Assembly (NCBI GenBank): GCA_002256595.1
Contig: NOLC01000076.1
Location: 1 to 7,466, forward strand
Source of the DNA: Methanosaeta sp. NSP1
Lineage (GTDB): Archaea; Halobacteriota; Methanosarcinia; Methanotrichales; Methanotrichaceae
Length of the DNA: 7,466 nucleotides
Direction of reading: 5' to 3'
The notes under the pieces were generated by a model. That model was not told where the DNA came from and did no database searches. It was given only the letters and a program-made list of their open reading frames with translations. The translations under genes were made by a program, and so were the position numbers. Below are positions 1-6,067 of this stretch, in pieces (position 1 is the stretch's first letter; each line of letters begins with the position of its first letter).

Positions 1-179
1 TTTCCTGATCCCTGGGCTATGACCGACATGTGGTCCTGGCTCTCATTTATTGAGATATTCTTATCCGGGCTGGCAGTCCTGTTAACAGTTGAGCTCAAGG
101 TAACTTTTTGCCCGTCGTCTCCGGCCGCCTGAAGCAGCATGGCCAGCATAATTCCTATAAAAAGACATATCCACTTCAT
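1..179 (-). CDS. Secreted protein of unknown function, 5' part only
   Basis: This is the N-terminal part (59 full codons) of a gene that continues past the left edge. It begins MKWICLFIGIMLAMLLQAAG, a typical signal peptide with one lysine followed by a hydrophobic core. The mature part seen so far is polar and Ser/Thr/Asn-rich, with sequons NRT and NIS followed by NES, so an exported, possibly glycosylated protein is likely. The ATG at 179 lies 7 bases after the stop of the upstream surface-protein gene. A purine-rich AGAGGAGATG stretch overlapping the end of that gene can serve as ribosome binding site. The two are therefore probably co-transcribed. An earlier ATG two bases upstream of the start reads straight into a stop. 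I do not recognise the family. Confidence 0.7.
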   Translation of the reverse strand, partial: MKWICLFIGIMLAMLLQAAGDDGQKVTLSSTVNRTASPDKNISINESQDHMSVIAQGSG

Positions 180-186
180 ATCATGC

Positions 187-1242
187 TCATCTCCTCTTGC
201 GCATAAGTACAATGGACAGCATGGCCAAGGCGGCGAGGCCGGTAGGCAGTCCGGATTTCTCTGCGTTCTCTGTAGCATTGATCTTCTGCAGCGGCTCGGC
301 CTCGATCACATTCTCCTCCAGGTCCTTGACCGATCCATCCTGGCTGAGGAGAACCGTGCGCAGTTGATAGATTCCCGGCTCAAGAGTGCTGTTCCAGGTG
401 ATCTCCACCGTTTCATCGTCTCCGGAAAGAAGAACGGGGGTCCTCTTCTCAGTGGTATTGAGCAGAGAGCCGTTTTGATAGAGGATAAACCGCAAATATC
501 CCACAAAAGGAACCCGGGAGTTGCCCAAGACAGTGGCACTGGCTCCGGTCTCATCCTGATAGGTCTCGGTGATCAATGCATCATCCACAGCCTCAAACGG
601 ATTCATAAAGGCCCTGGTCTGATTATGATTCAGCTCTACGATCTTCACCCTGCCCTCGTAATAGAGTCCTTTTTGCAGTATCTGCTTCCAGGCATAGTCC
701 TTGGCAATAGGCGTGGCATAGCTTCCTGCAATGGGAACCGCATGCTCTCGGGTCACATAAACGGCCTTGCCGCCTTGCAGCAGCATGTAATAGATATCAA
801 CTACAGTAGAATCTCTGGCACTGATGGCCAGGTGCATTCCCCGGGAGTCAGCCCGAAAGTCGCGCACATCGAATCTTATGGGCTCCGCACCGCCGTAATA
901 GAATTTAACGCATCTCTTGGAGATCATGGTTTGATTTTGCCGCAATGCAGCGCAGCAGTCATAGCTGCCCCTCTCGGCATCGAAGGCTGGCCAGCTGATG
1001 GCCCAGGTTCCCGGACCGTCCACTGCCAGATTCCTGGTAGCCATGCGCTTTCCCTCATGGATCAGATCCACTTGCACACTAGCACCTGCTCCTTCCCCTT
1101 GCAGAGTAATATCCGCCGATTCGATGCCGGAGAAGAGGTCGGATATCTCCAGGGACTGGGCTGCTGCCGCCGGAGCCATCTGTGCGGCCAGGACCGCCAG
1201 GAATCCCAGTACTGCCAAATGCCAAACTGCGCTCGTTCTCAT
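187..1242 (-). CDS. Surface protein with signal peptide and C-terminal membrane anchor, function unknown
   Basis: A 351-residue exported protein. Residues 1-28 form a signal peptide (MRTSAVWHLAVLGFLAVLAA, then an Ala-rich cleavage region). The very C-terminus is a short hydrophobic segment (about 332-346) ending MRKRR, which would anchor the protein with its tail inside. Between them lies a beta-rich region resembling stacked immunoglobulin-like modules, but I recognise no specific family. Six Asn-X-Ser/Thr sequons (two NQT, NGS, NTT, NST, NAT) suggest N-glycosylation. I chose the ATG at 1242 because it starts directly at the signal peptide and has AGGT a few bases upstream. An in-frame GTG at 1260 would only add six residues. 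The 64-base gap to the protease gene upstream contains an AT-rich stretch that could be a separate promoter. It is probably co-transcribed with the secreted-protein gene at the left edge. Confidence 0.8.
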   Translation of the reverse strand: MRTSAVWHLAVLGFLAVLAAQMAPAAAAQSLEISDLFSGIESADITLQGEGAGASVQVDLIHEGKRMATRNLAVDGPGTWAISWPAFDAERGSYDCCAALRQNQTMISKRCVKFYYGGAEPIRFDVRDFRADSRGMHLAISARDSTVVDIYYMLLQGGKAVYVTREHAVPIAGSYATPIAKDYAWKQILQKGLYYEGRVKIVELNHNQTRAFMNPFEAVDDALITETYQDETGASATVLGNSRVPFVGYLRFILYQNGSLLNTTEKRTPVLLSGDDETVEITWNSTLEPGIYQLRTVLLSQDGSVKDLEENVIEAEPLQKINATENAEKSGLPTGLAALAMLSIVLMRKRR

Positions 1243-1306
1243 AGGACCTAACCTGCCCACAATTGCCTAAAGTCAGCCTCTGAAATAATTAAAACTAACG
1301 TGCCAG

Positions 1307-2953
1307 TTATATGGACAGCCCATTGGTGAAGGGGGCGATCAGGGTTATGAGCAGCGATGTCAGCACCAGCCAGGTTAGAACGGCCACAGTGGTTCTGGTG
1401 AGCCTTTCCGCCTTCTCTGCTTTTACAATTCGCTCGAAACCCGACTGTACCAGATCCCTGAAGATATGCCCCCCGTCCAGAGGCACGGCAGGGAGGCAGT
1501 TGAAGAGGCCGGCATAAAGATTGATCCAGCCGATCCAGAGCAGAAGATTGGCTATCCAGAAGAGCTTCTCTCCCAGGGGCTCGGCCCATCCGCTGGGCTC
1601 AAAGACCGTGGTAAGCCAGCCGGAAAAGCCGGGAAAGCCTTTTTGGGACAGTCCGGGAACACCGGCAAAGGGAAGAGATAGCAGCAGATGAAAGCCGCTC
1701 ATGCCCATGCCCGGCATGGCCTTGAGCTGCTCCAGAAACTGTCTGGCAGGAGCCTGCTGAAAGGTTGCCCCACCGCTGAACACTGCATTTCCGGATATGG
1801 CTATGCCTATGAATCCACCCTGCTCCTTGCTGGCAGCATCTCTGGCGGTGAGGTTCACCGCATAGGTCCGGCCCTCGGCTGTGGTTATGTTCACCATCTG
1901 GCCGGGATGAGTGGAGTTCATCAGCTCCCGGAAGCCGACCAGGTCTACCGCCTTCCGGCCGTCGATTTCAGTGATCACGCTCATGGCTGGAAGGCCGGCG
2001 GCGTAGGCTGCCGAGTCCTTGAATATAGAACCCACCAAGATGCCCCGCTCCGGCTGGCCGGTGAGCGGTAAAGTCCTCTCTTTATCCTCAAAAAGCAGGC
2101 TCAATTTGCCCTGTTCTGATGCGCCGGCCAGATCATGGTAGAACTGCTCCAGGCTGCTCACATCTTTGCCCTTGGACTGCATCAAAACCATGCCCGTCTC
2201 ATAACCGTCTTCCTCCGCCGTCGAGTTTTCATCCACATTGACTACAATCAGCCGGTCCACAGGAGATATGGCACCGATCACCGGTCCGAAGAATAGGGCC
2301 ATGGCTGCTGCCGCCACAATGAAATTGGATATGACCCCTGCTGATAGAATCCGGATTCTGGCCCTCTTGCCCACCAGCGGGGGCTTGTCCTTGCCGCCAA
2401 AGAGCTCCTCGTCGTCCGGCTCGACAAAAGCAGCAATGGGAGCAAATAAAACCGTGACGATTCCCATGGACTTGACACGCACACCCTCCACCCGGCTGAG
2501 TATGCCGTGAGCGAATTCGTGCACCAGAAGGGTCACAAAGAGAGCTATCCAGCCCCAGACGAAGGGTATGTACTGGTTTAAGCCCGGTATGAGCAGGATG
2601 TTTCTGGGAGCATTATAGCTGCTTGGCTCCGGCGGCTCCTGGATCATATAAAATGTCATGACCAAGACCAGCATCAGGAAGTAGGCCATACTCAAAACGA
2701 CAAGAGGTATGCCCGCCGAGGCCACCAGCCTCCAGAAGAGCTTGGGCCGGGCCAGCCTGTCCAGAAGATCGAGGCCTCGGGTGGTGCGAAAGAAGATAGC
2801 CAGGGGAATGCCGAGAATGCTTCCTACGGTTATGCCCCGGCTCTTCCACTCTGGACTGTCTTTCAGGGGCAGAAGCACAATGGCATACAGCCCGATCAAA
2901 GCCGCGGCTATGAGCAGCCAATCCACGGTGTCGAGCTCAAGCTGCAGCTCCAA
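1307..2953 (-). CDS. Site-2-type intramembrane metalloprotease (M50 family) with PDZ-like domains
   Basis: A 548-residue polytopic membrane zinc protease of the S2P/RseP type, which cuts transmembrane segments of substrate proteins within the bilayer. The zinc-binding HEFAH (residues 145-149) sits in a membrane helix, and the second metal site is NCLPAVPLDGGH (485-496), the family's NxxPxxPLDGG motif. An AGVISN segment (205-210) opens the next helix where relatives have AGPxxN. Other hydrophobic stretches lie at about 12-30, 80-104, 130-150, 205-228, 465-485 and 522-541. Residues about 231-300 and 304-370 look like two PDZ-like modules, the second with GxxPxxxI and DG signatures. The start is TTG, with GAGG seven bases upstream and a 13-base gap after the KH gene, so it is in the aIF1A-RIO1-KH operon. 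The substrate cannot be inferred. Confidence 0.93.
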   Translation of the reverse strand: MELQLELDTVDWLLIAAALIGLYAIVLLPLKDSPEWKSRGITVGSILGIPLAIFFRTTRGLDLLDRLARPKLFWRLVASAGIPLVVLSMAYFLMLVLVMTFYMIQEPPEPSSYNAPRNILLIPGLNQYIPFVWGWIALFVTLLVHEFAHGILSRVEGVRVKSMGIVTVLFAPIAAFVEPDDEELFGGKDKPPLVGKRARIRILSAGVISNFIVAAAAMALFFGPVIGAISPVDRLIVVNVDENSTAEEDGYETGMVLMQSKGKDVSSLEQFYHDLAGASEQGKLSLLFEDKERTLPLTGQPERGILVGSIFKDSAAYAAGLPAMSVITEIDGRKAVDLVGFRELMNSTHPGQMVNITTAEGRTYAVNLTARDAASKEQGGFIGIAISGNAVFSGGATFQQAPARQFLEQLKAMPGMGMSGFHLLLSLPFAGVPGLSQKGFPGFSGWLTTVFEPSGWAEPLGEKLFWIANLLLWIGWINLYAGLFNCLPAVPLDGGHIFRDLVQSGFERIVKAEKAERLTRTTVAVLTWLVLTSLLITLIAPFTNGLSI

Positions 2954-2966
2954 AATCAGATCCTCA

Positions 2967-3509
2967 TCAGAGTATGCCCTGATCCTTCAGCTCTTCCATG
3001 GCCAGCTCCCGATGCTTCTTCTCCAGGAAGCTGTAGACATTGCCATGAGGAGCGCCATCAAGGAGCATCTCTATGGCCGTCCTGGCCACCCTTATCTGCT
3101 CCGGATAGCCCAGGATGGACACCGTTTTGCCGTAAACTGAAACCTTGGCACCCGAGAGCCTCTCCATGATCTCTCGGGAGCGGCCGTCCTTGCCAATGAT
3201 GCGGCCTTTAATCCTGTCCATATCGCTCCTGGTGCCTACCATCTTGGAGAGGTCCATCACATCGAGCATGAGCATATCATCATCCAGGATGGCAAGCGAC
3301 CTCTCCGGGGAGAAGCCCCTGCCGATGGCCTTTACCAGGTCCAGTACCCGCATGCCCTGCAAGGGATCCTCTGCCGAGGCTATGGAGACCGTTCCTGTTT
3401 CACTGTCGATCTCAAGGGTGGTCTTGGTCTTTTCTTCAATCAGATGCTTCATGGATCCGCCCGGTCCGACCAGGACGCCCACGCGCTCCTCGGGAATTTT
3501 GATATCCAA
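2967..3509 (-). CDS. Dim2/Pno1-like protein with two KH domains (small-subunit assembly)
   Basis: A 180-residue RNA-binding protein. KH1 begins near the N-terminus (IKIPEERVGVLVGPGGS, GPGG loop at 15-18). KH2 carries RIIGKDGRSREIMERLSG (GKDG loop at 106-109). The C-terminal GAPHGNVYSFLEKKHREL is characteristic of the archaeal Dim2/Pno1 group. Eukaryotic Pno1/Dim2 binds near the 3' end of small-subunit rRNA and works with the Nob1 nuclease in late maturation, and the archaeal protein is thought to do the same. The neighbouring RIO1 kinase supports this role. The start is TTG, one base after the RIO1 stop codon (TGA-A-TTG), with AAGG nine bases upstream inside the RIO1 end. This spacing suggests translational coupling. 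No ATG or GTG lies closer, and the next Met is inside KH1. Confidence 0.92.
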   Translation of the reverse strand: MDIKIPEERVGVLVGPGGSMKHLIEEKTKTTLEIDSETGTVSIASAEDPLQGMRVLDLVKAIGRGFSPERSLAILDDDMLMLDVMDLSKMVGTRSDMDRIKGRIIGKDGRSREIMERLSGAKVSVYGKTVSILGYPEQIRVARTAIEMLLDGAPHGNVYSFLEKKHRELAMEELKDQGIL

Positions 3510-3510
3510 T

Positions 3511-4275
3511 TCAATCAGCCTTCTTTTCTTTTATCTCATCTCTATCTTTGATCAGCTTTTTCCAGATCTCCTCTGGCGATCCCAGGCTGTACTTTTTGCG
3601 GAAGTAATGGGACACATTGGCTATGTCCCGCTCCAAAAACCTCCTGGCCTGGGGATGGTCCAAGGTCACAGACTGACCCATATCTATGATCACCGGTCCC
3701 TCCTGACGGTAGAGGATATTGAACTCGGACAGGTCGGCATGGACCAGCTGGGCCCGATTATAGAGCAGGGATATATAATGCACGATTTGCTCATAGACAG
3801 CTCTGGCCTCTTCCTGCTCCAGATTCATGTCTTTTAAAGTAGGTGCGACCTGGCCCTCCATGACAATGAGATCCATGACCAGAATATTCTCTTTCATGGC
3901 TATGGGGTGGGGTACAGGGATGCCTACCTCCTCCGCCCGGCTCAGGTTTCGAAATTCCTTTCTGGTCCAGGCCGAGACGATATCGCCCTGCAGATAATCC
4001 TGCATGGAATTGAAATTGCTGGTGGAGATGCGGTAGATCTTCAGCGCCAGCTCTTTCTCTCCCGCCATAGCCCTAAAAATGTTGGCCTCTTTTCCTGTGC
4101 AGACAGACCCGCCCAGGGAATCGATCACGCCCTTGCTGGCCAGGCTGTAGAGGTCCATCAGGGTGCGCCTATCGAAGACGGCGTCCTGGACATTCTTGTC
4201 GTCAGAGTCCTTCAGCCTGGTGCGAAGGATGTCGATCCTGGTATCGAAATCTTCATCCTTGGTTCGCCTGCTCAT
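3511..4275 (-). CDS. rio1: RIO1-type serine/threonine kinase/ATPase
   Basis: A 254-residue atypical protein kinase of the RIO family, which acts on pre-40S/30S particles during late small-subunit maturation. Visible landmarks are the RIO nucleotide loop CTGKEANIF (59-67; relatives usually have STGKEA), the ATP-positioning lysine in LALKIYR (K79), the catalytic loop HADLSEFN (179-186, D181 and N186) and the metal-binding IIDMGQ (196-201, D198). RDIANVSHYF (216-225) is also typical. YSLASKGVIDSLGG and the 254-residue length fit RIO1 better than RIO2, which carries an N-terminal winged-helix domain. The ATG at 4275 has GAAAGG upstream and lies 10 bases after the aIF1A stop. The protein ends in a Lys/Glu/Asp-rich tail. 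It belongs to the aIF1A-RIO1-KH-protease operon. Confidence 0.95.
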   Translation of the reverse strand: MSRRTKDEDFDTRIDILRTRLKDSDDKNVQDAVFDRRTLMDLYSLASKGVIDSLGGSVCTGKEANIFRAMAGEKELALKIYRISTSNFNSMQDYLQGDIVSAWTRKEFRNLSRAEEVGIPVPHPIAMKENILVMDLIVMEGQVAPTLKDMNLEQEEARAVYEQIVHYISLLYNRAQLVHADLSEFNILYRQEGPVIIDMGQSVTLDHPQARRFLERDIANVSHYFRKKYSLGSPEEIWKKLIKDRDEIKEKKAD

Positions 4276-4285
4276 GAAACGCCTT

Positions 4286-4570
4286 TCAAGAAGATCCTTT
4301 CAGAAATCCTTTGCGCTGCAGCCAGTCCACCTGGGGACCGGTGTATCTCCAGACTACATCAGCCTTCTCATTCTGGAATTCCCATGGTATGATGATGACT
4401 ACATCACCCTCCCGAATCCAGATCCTCTTTTTCATCTTACCGGGTATGCGGGCCATTCTGGTAACGCCGTCTAAGCCTCTCACTCTTATGCGATTGGAGC
4501 CGAGAAGGCTTTCCACATGACCGAATATCTCTCTATCCTGTTTGCGGGGAAGGCGGACTCTGGTTATCAC
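4286..4570 (-). CDS. Translation initiation factor aIF1A
   Basis: The archaeal homologue of eIF1A/IF1, an OB-fold protein that binds the A-site of the 30S subunit and helps scan for and fix the start codon. Diagnostic segments are [21 protein letters not shown] and [19 protein letters not shown], which match the family almost word for word. The coordinates use a GTG start (94 residues, beginning [10 protein letters not shown]), the first conventional start codon in frame. This start is probably too late: its nearest SD-like GGAG is only two bases away. A CTG at 4607-4609, seven bases behind a perfect GAGGTGAT, would add a basic N-terminal tail ([12 protein letters not shown]) and give 107 residues, the usual family length. 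An in-frame TGA just before the CTG excludes anything longer. This is the first gene of the leftward operon. Confidence 0.95.
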   Translation of the reverse strand: MITRVRLPRKQDREIFGHVESLLGSNRIRVRGLDGVTRMARIPGKMKKRIWIREGDVVIIIPWEFQNEKADVVWRYTGPQVDWLQRKGFLKGSS

Positions 4571-4612
4571 AGCTCCTTCTTCTTCCCTGCCACGCGACCT
4601 ATTATACAGCTT

Positions 4613-4620
4613 ATCACCTC
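4613..4620 (-). promoter_or_regulatory. Strong Shine-Dalgarno sequence for aIF1A
   Basis: GAGGTGAT on the minus strand is fully complementary to the conserved 16S rRNA 3' end (ATCACCTC). It is seven bases (counted from GAGG) upstream of an in-frame CTG at 4609 but more than 40 bases from the GTG at 4570. It therefore argues that aIF1A translation begins at the CTG. Confidence 0.6.
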
Positions 4621-4660
4621 AAATAATCAAGTATGGACATAAGACTAATGATATCGACAA

Positions 4661-4683
4661 GGCCCCTCTTCTTACAAGAGGCC
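4661..4683 (-). other. Hairpin in the probable aIF1A leader
   Basis: An eight-base-pair stem: GGCCTCTT pairs with AAGAGG-GGCC across a five-base loop, with a two-base bulge. It lies about 40 bases upstream of the aIF1A Shine-Dalgarno sequence and downstream of the likely TATA box, so it would be in the 5' leader. There is no T-run directly after it, which argues against a terminator for tRNA-Val. Confidence 0.4.
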
Positions 4684-4718
4684 AAAGCATCTTTCTTGCG
4701 CCCTGGCTTAAAACCACT

Positions 4719-4732
4719 CTTAAATAGTTAAA
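4719..4732 (-). promoter_or_regulatory. Candidate TATA box for the aIF1A operon
   Basis: The AT-rich TTTAACTATTTAAG on the minus strand is the best TATA-like element between tRNA-Val and aIF1A. A start about 25 bases downstream would give a leader of roughly 80 bases. A second weaker element (GGTTTTAAG, about 4708-4716) could serve instead. Confidence 0.35.
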
Positions 4733-4743
4733 GCTTGTGTCGC

Positions 4744-4748
4744 AAAAA
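4744..4748 (-). terminator. Oligo-T terminator after tRNA-Val
   Basis: Five consecutive T on the minus strand lie six bases after the discriminator base of tRNA-Val. Short T-runs are the usual archaeal termination signal. It is short, so read-through into aIF1A cannot be excluded. Confidence 0.4.
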
Positions 4749-4754
4749 TGATCA

Positions 4755-4828
4755 TGGGCCCGACGCGATTCGAACGCGTGATCCCCGCCGTGTGAAGGCG
4801 ATGTCATAACCAGCTAGACCACAGGCCC
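4755..4828 (-). tRNA. tRNA-Val (anticodon CAC)
   Basis: A 74-base cloverleaf. The acceptor stem is GGGCCTG paired with CGGGCCC (one G-U pair), the D arm contains AGCTGGTTA, and the anticodon stem TCGCC/GGCGG closes loop TTCACAC with anticodon CAC for GTG codons. The T arm is ACGCG-TTCGAAT-CGCGT and the discriminator is A, as expected for valine. No intron and no encoded CCA. It lies upstream of, and on the same strand as, the aIF1A operon, and is divergent from the cis-prenyltransferase gene. Confidence 0.96.
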
Positions 4829-4853
4829 TCGAAGTATGCCAGTGCAGCTATCA

Positions 4854-4864
4854 GATATTAGTAT
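4854..4864 (-). promoter_or_regulatory. TATA box for tRNA-Val
   Basis: ATACTAATATC on the minus strand is centred about 30 bases upstream of the mature tRNA 5' end. This is the expected spacing for an archaeal promoter that starts at or just before the tRNA. Confidence 0.5.
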
Positions 4865-4916
4865 CTTACCCTTGACCAGAGAGATTTCATTTCCATTCCC
4901 TGCAGAGGATGGCAAT

Positions 4917-4930
4917 AACTAAATAGTAAA
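4917..4930 (+). promoter_or_regulatory. Candidate TATA box for the cis-prenyltransferase gene
   Basis: AACTAAATAGTAAA is centred about 26 bases before the ATG at 4951, so transcription would start at or within a few bases of the start codon. Together with the absence of a convincing Shine-Dalgarno sequence, this points to a leaderless mRNA. Confidence 0.4.
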
Positions 4931-4950
4931 TCGCGAAGCCAATAAGATGG

Positions 4951-5736
4951 ATGAGTTTTAGATTGAGAAATCCTGCTTATCTCTTTTATGAGCGGCTATT
5001 AAAGTCAGGCATTCTAAGAGGGAGGTCAGTTGAACATGTGGCCATCATCCAGGATGGAAACCGCAGATATGCCCGGGAAAAGGGATTATCTACCCATATT
5101 GGACACTCCTTTGGCGCAGATACATCGGATAGAGTATTCGACTGGTGTGTGGAGCTGGGGATCAAGCATCTGACCCTATATGCCTTTTCCACAGAGAATT
5201 TCAAGAGAGATGAGTCAGAGAAACGATACCTCTTTGATTTAATAAAAGATAAATTTGCCGAGCTGGGCCGATCGGAGAAGACTCATGCCCACCGGGTGAG
5301 GGTCCGGGCCTTAGGCAGGGTGGAGATGCTGCCGCAAGAGCTGCAAGAAGAGATCTGCCGAACGGAGGCAGCTACGCGAGAATACGACAGCATGTATCTC
5401 AATGTGGCTTTAGCTTATGGCGGCCAGAGGGAGCTGGTGGATGCAGCACGATCCCTGGCATACCAGGTATCCCTGGGAAGAATCAGAGCTCTGGATGTGG
5501 ACGAGGATATGATCGCCCGGCACCTCTATCCTCGAGACGGCACTCCCGTTCCCAAGGTAGATCTGATCATAAGAACCGGAGGTGACTGCCGCACCTCCAA
5601 CTTCCTGCCCTGGCAGGCTAATGGCAATGAGTGCGCAGCTTACTTTTGCGCACCCTACTGGCCGGAGTTTCGAAAAATAGATTTCTTGCGGGCCATCCGC
5701 ACCGCCCAGGCCAGGGCTGCATGCCAACAAGCTTAA
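4951..5736 (+). CDS. uppS: cis-Polyprenyl diphosphate synthase (UppS/dolichyl type)
   Basis: A 261-residue Z-type prenyltransferase that condenses isopentenyl units onto an allylic diphosphate to make the long polyprenyl carrier. In archaea this becomes the lipid for N-glycan assembly rather than for peptidoglycan. Family motifs appear in order: AIIQDGNRRYAREKGL (31-46, catalytic D35), GHSFGA (51-56), TLYAFSTENFKR (75-86), YLNVALAYGGQRELVDAAR (149-167), DLIIRTGGD (204-212), RTSNFLPWQ (214-222) and NGNECAAYF (224-232, with the metal-binding Glu at 227). The length is normal for the family. The ATG at 4951 fits the family N-terminus; an ATG four bases upstream is out of frame. No clear ribosome binding site precedes it, consistent with a leaderless transcript. 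It is transcribed divergently from tRNA-Val, and tRNA-Arg follows on the same strand after 30 bases. Confidence 0.96.
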   Translation: MSFRLRNPAYLFYERLLKSGILRGRSVEHVAIIQDGNRRYAREKGLSTHIGHSFGADTSDRVFDWCVELGIKHLTLYAFSTENFKRDESEKRYLFDLIKDKFAELGRSEKTHAHRVRVRALGRVEMLPQELQEEICRTEAATREYDSMYLNVALAYGGQRELVDAARSLAYQVSLGRIRALDVDEDMIARHLYPRDGTPVPKVDLIIRTGGDCRTSNFLPWQANGNECAAYFCAPYWPEFRKIDFLRAIRTAQARAACQQA

Positions 5737-5746
5737 TTACTAAAAG
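5734..5746 (+). promoter_or_regulatory. Candidate TATA box for tRNA-Arg
   Basis: TAATTACTAAAAG is centred about 27 bases before the tRNA 5' end, the right archaeal spacing. It overlaps the stop codon of the upstream gene. Confidence 0.3.
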
Positions 5747-5766
5747 CATGCCATGAGGGATGTTTT

Positions 5767-5838
5767 GTCCCGATGGGGTAGTGGACATCCCGAAGGCCTG
5801 CGGAGCCTTCAACCCGGGTTCGAATCCCGGTCGGGACG
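5767..5838 (+). tRNA. tRNA-Arg (anticodon GCG)
   Basis: A 72-base cloverleaf. The acceptor stem is GTCCCGA paired with TCGGGAC. The D arm has loop AGTGGACA, with the A at position 20 expected for arginine. The anticodon stem AAGGC/GCCTT closes loop CTGCGGA, giving anticodon GCG for CGC/CGU codons. A four-base variable loop is followed by T arm CCGGG-TTCGAAT-CCCGG and discriminator G. The 13-22 position is a T-T mismatch in the D stem, leaving three pairs. No intron and no encoded CCA. The sequence composition changes right after its 3' end, so it may mark an integration point. Confidence 0.94.
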
Positions 5839-6067
5839 TAGACTTAAAGGCAATTAGATAGAAATATGATACTCTAAAATTGCATCATGCTATTCATAAA
5901 CCATCTAAAAGAAGATGAGCCTGCAAGAATGGTTGAAGGTGATTCTTCTAAATGGAACGGTGAGTTAGAATCCCAGCCGATGCATTTTTACAGCCGCAAA
6001 TAATTTCGCCAAGACAGCTATTTCAGATATCAATATTTCCAATAAATAGCATCTTGTGAATTAGTGA
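5839..6067 (+). other. AT-rich intergenic region after tRNA-Arg
   Basis: No recognisable gene. It contains one open frame of 38 codons (5887-6003, starting MLFINHLKEDEPARM) without a ribosome binding site, and the left arm of an imperfect inverted repeat. No copy of the tRNA-Arg 3' end that would mark an attachment site is visible. In 6001-6060 I count 18 G/C of 60, against 37 of 60 in 5581-5640. Confidence 0.6.
5994..6017 (+). repeat. Inverted repeat, left arm
   Basis: CCGCAAATAATTTC, a four-base spacer, then AGACAG. It matches the reverse complement of 6395-6419 at 13 of the first 14 positions and all six of the last block, with a one-base difference in spacer length. It lies just beyond the 3' end of the small secreted-protein gene. 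Confidence 0.5.

Noticed and set aside
139..1251. A 370-codon plus-strand open frame opposite the surface-protein gene
   Set aside because: Its product has no signal, domain or membrane logic, whereas the minus-strand frame has a signal peptide, sequons, anchor and a ribosome binding site. It is the GC-driven antisense shadow.
3145..3837. A 230-codon plus-strand open frame across the KH and RIO1 genes
   Set aside because: It runs opposite two unmistakable conserved genes and spans their junction; the product is a Ser/Ile-rich antisense translation without any motif.
4661..4683. The hairpin as a rho-independent-style terminator of tRNA-Val
   Set aside because: No T-run follows the stem, and a T-run already lies directly after the tRNA at 4744-4748.
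5960..5985. GAATCCCAGCCGA resembling the tRNA-Arg T-arm/acceptor (GAATCCCGGTCGG) as a possible attachment-site copy
   Set aside because: Only about 10 of 13 bases agree and the match does not extend to the acceptor end; chance is sufficient.
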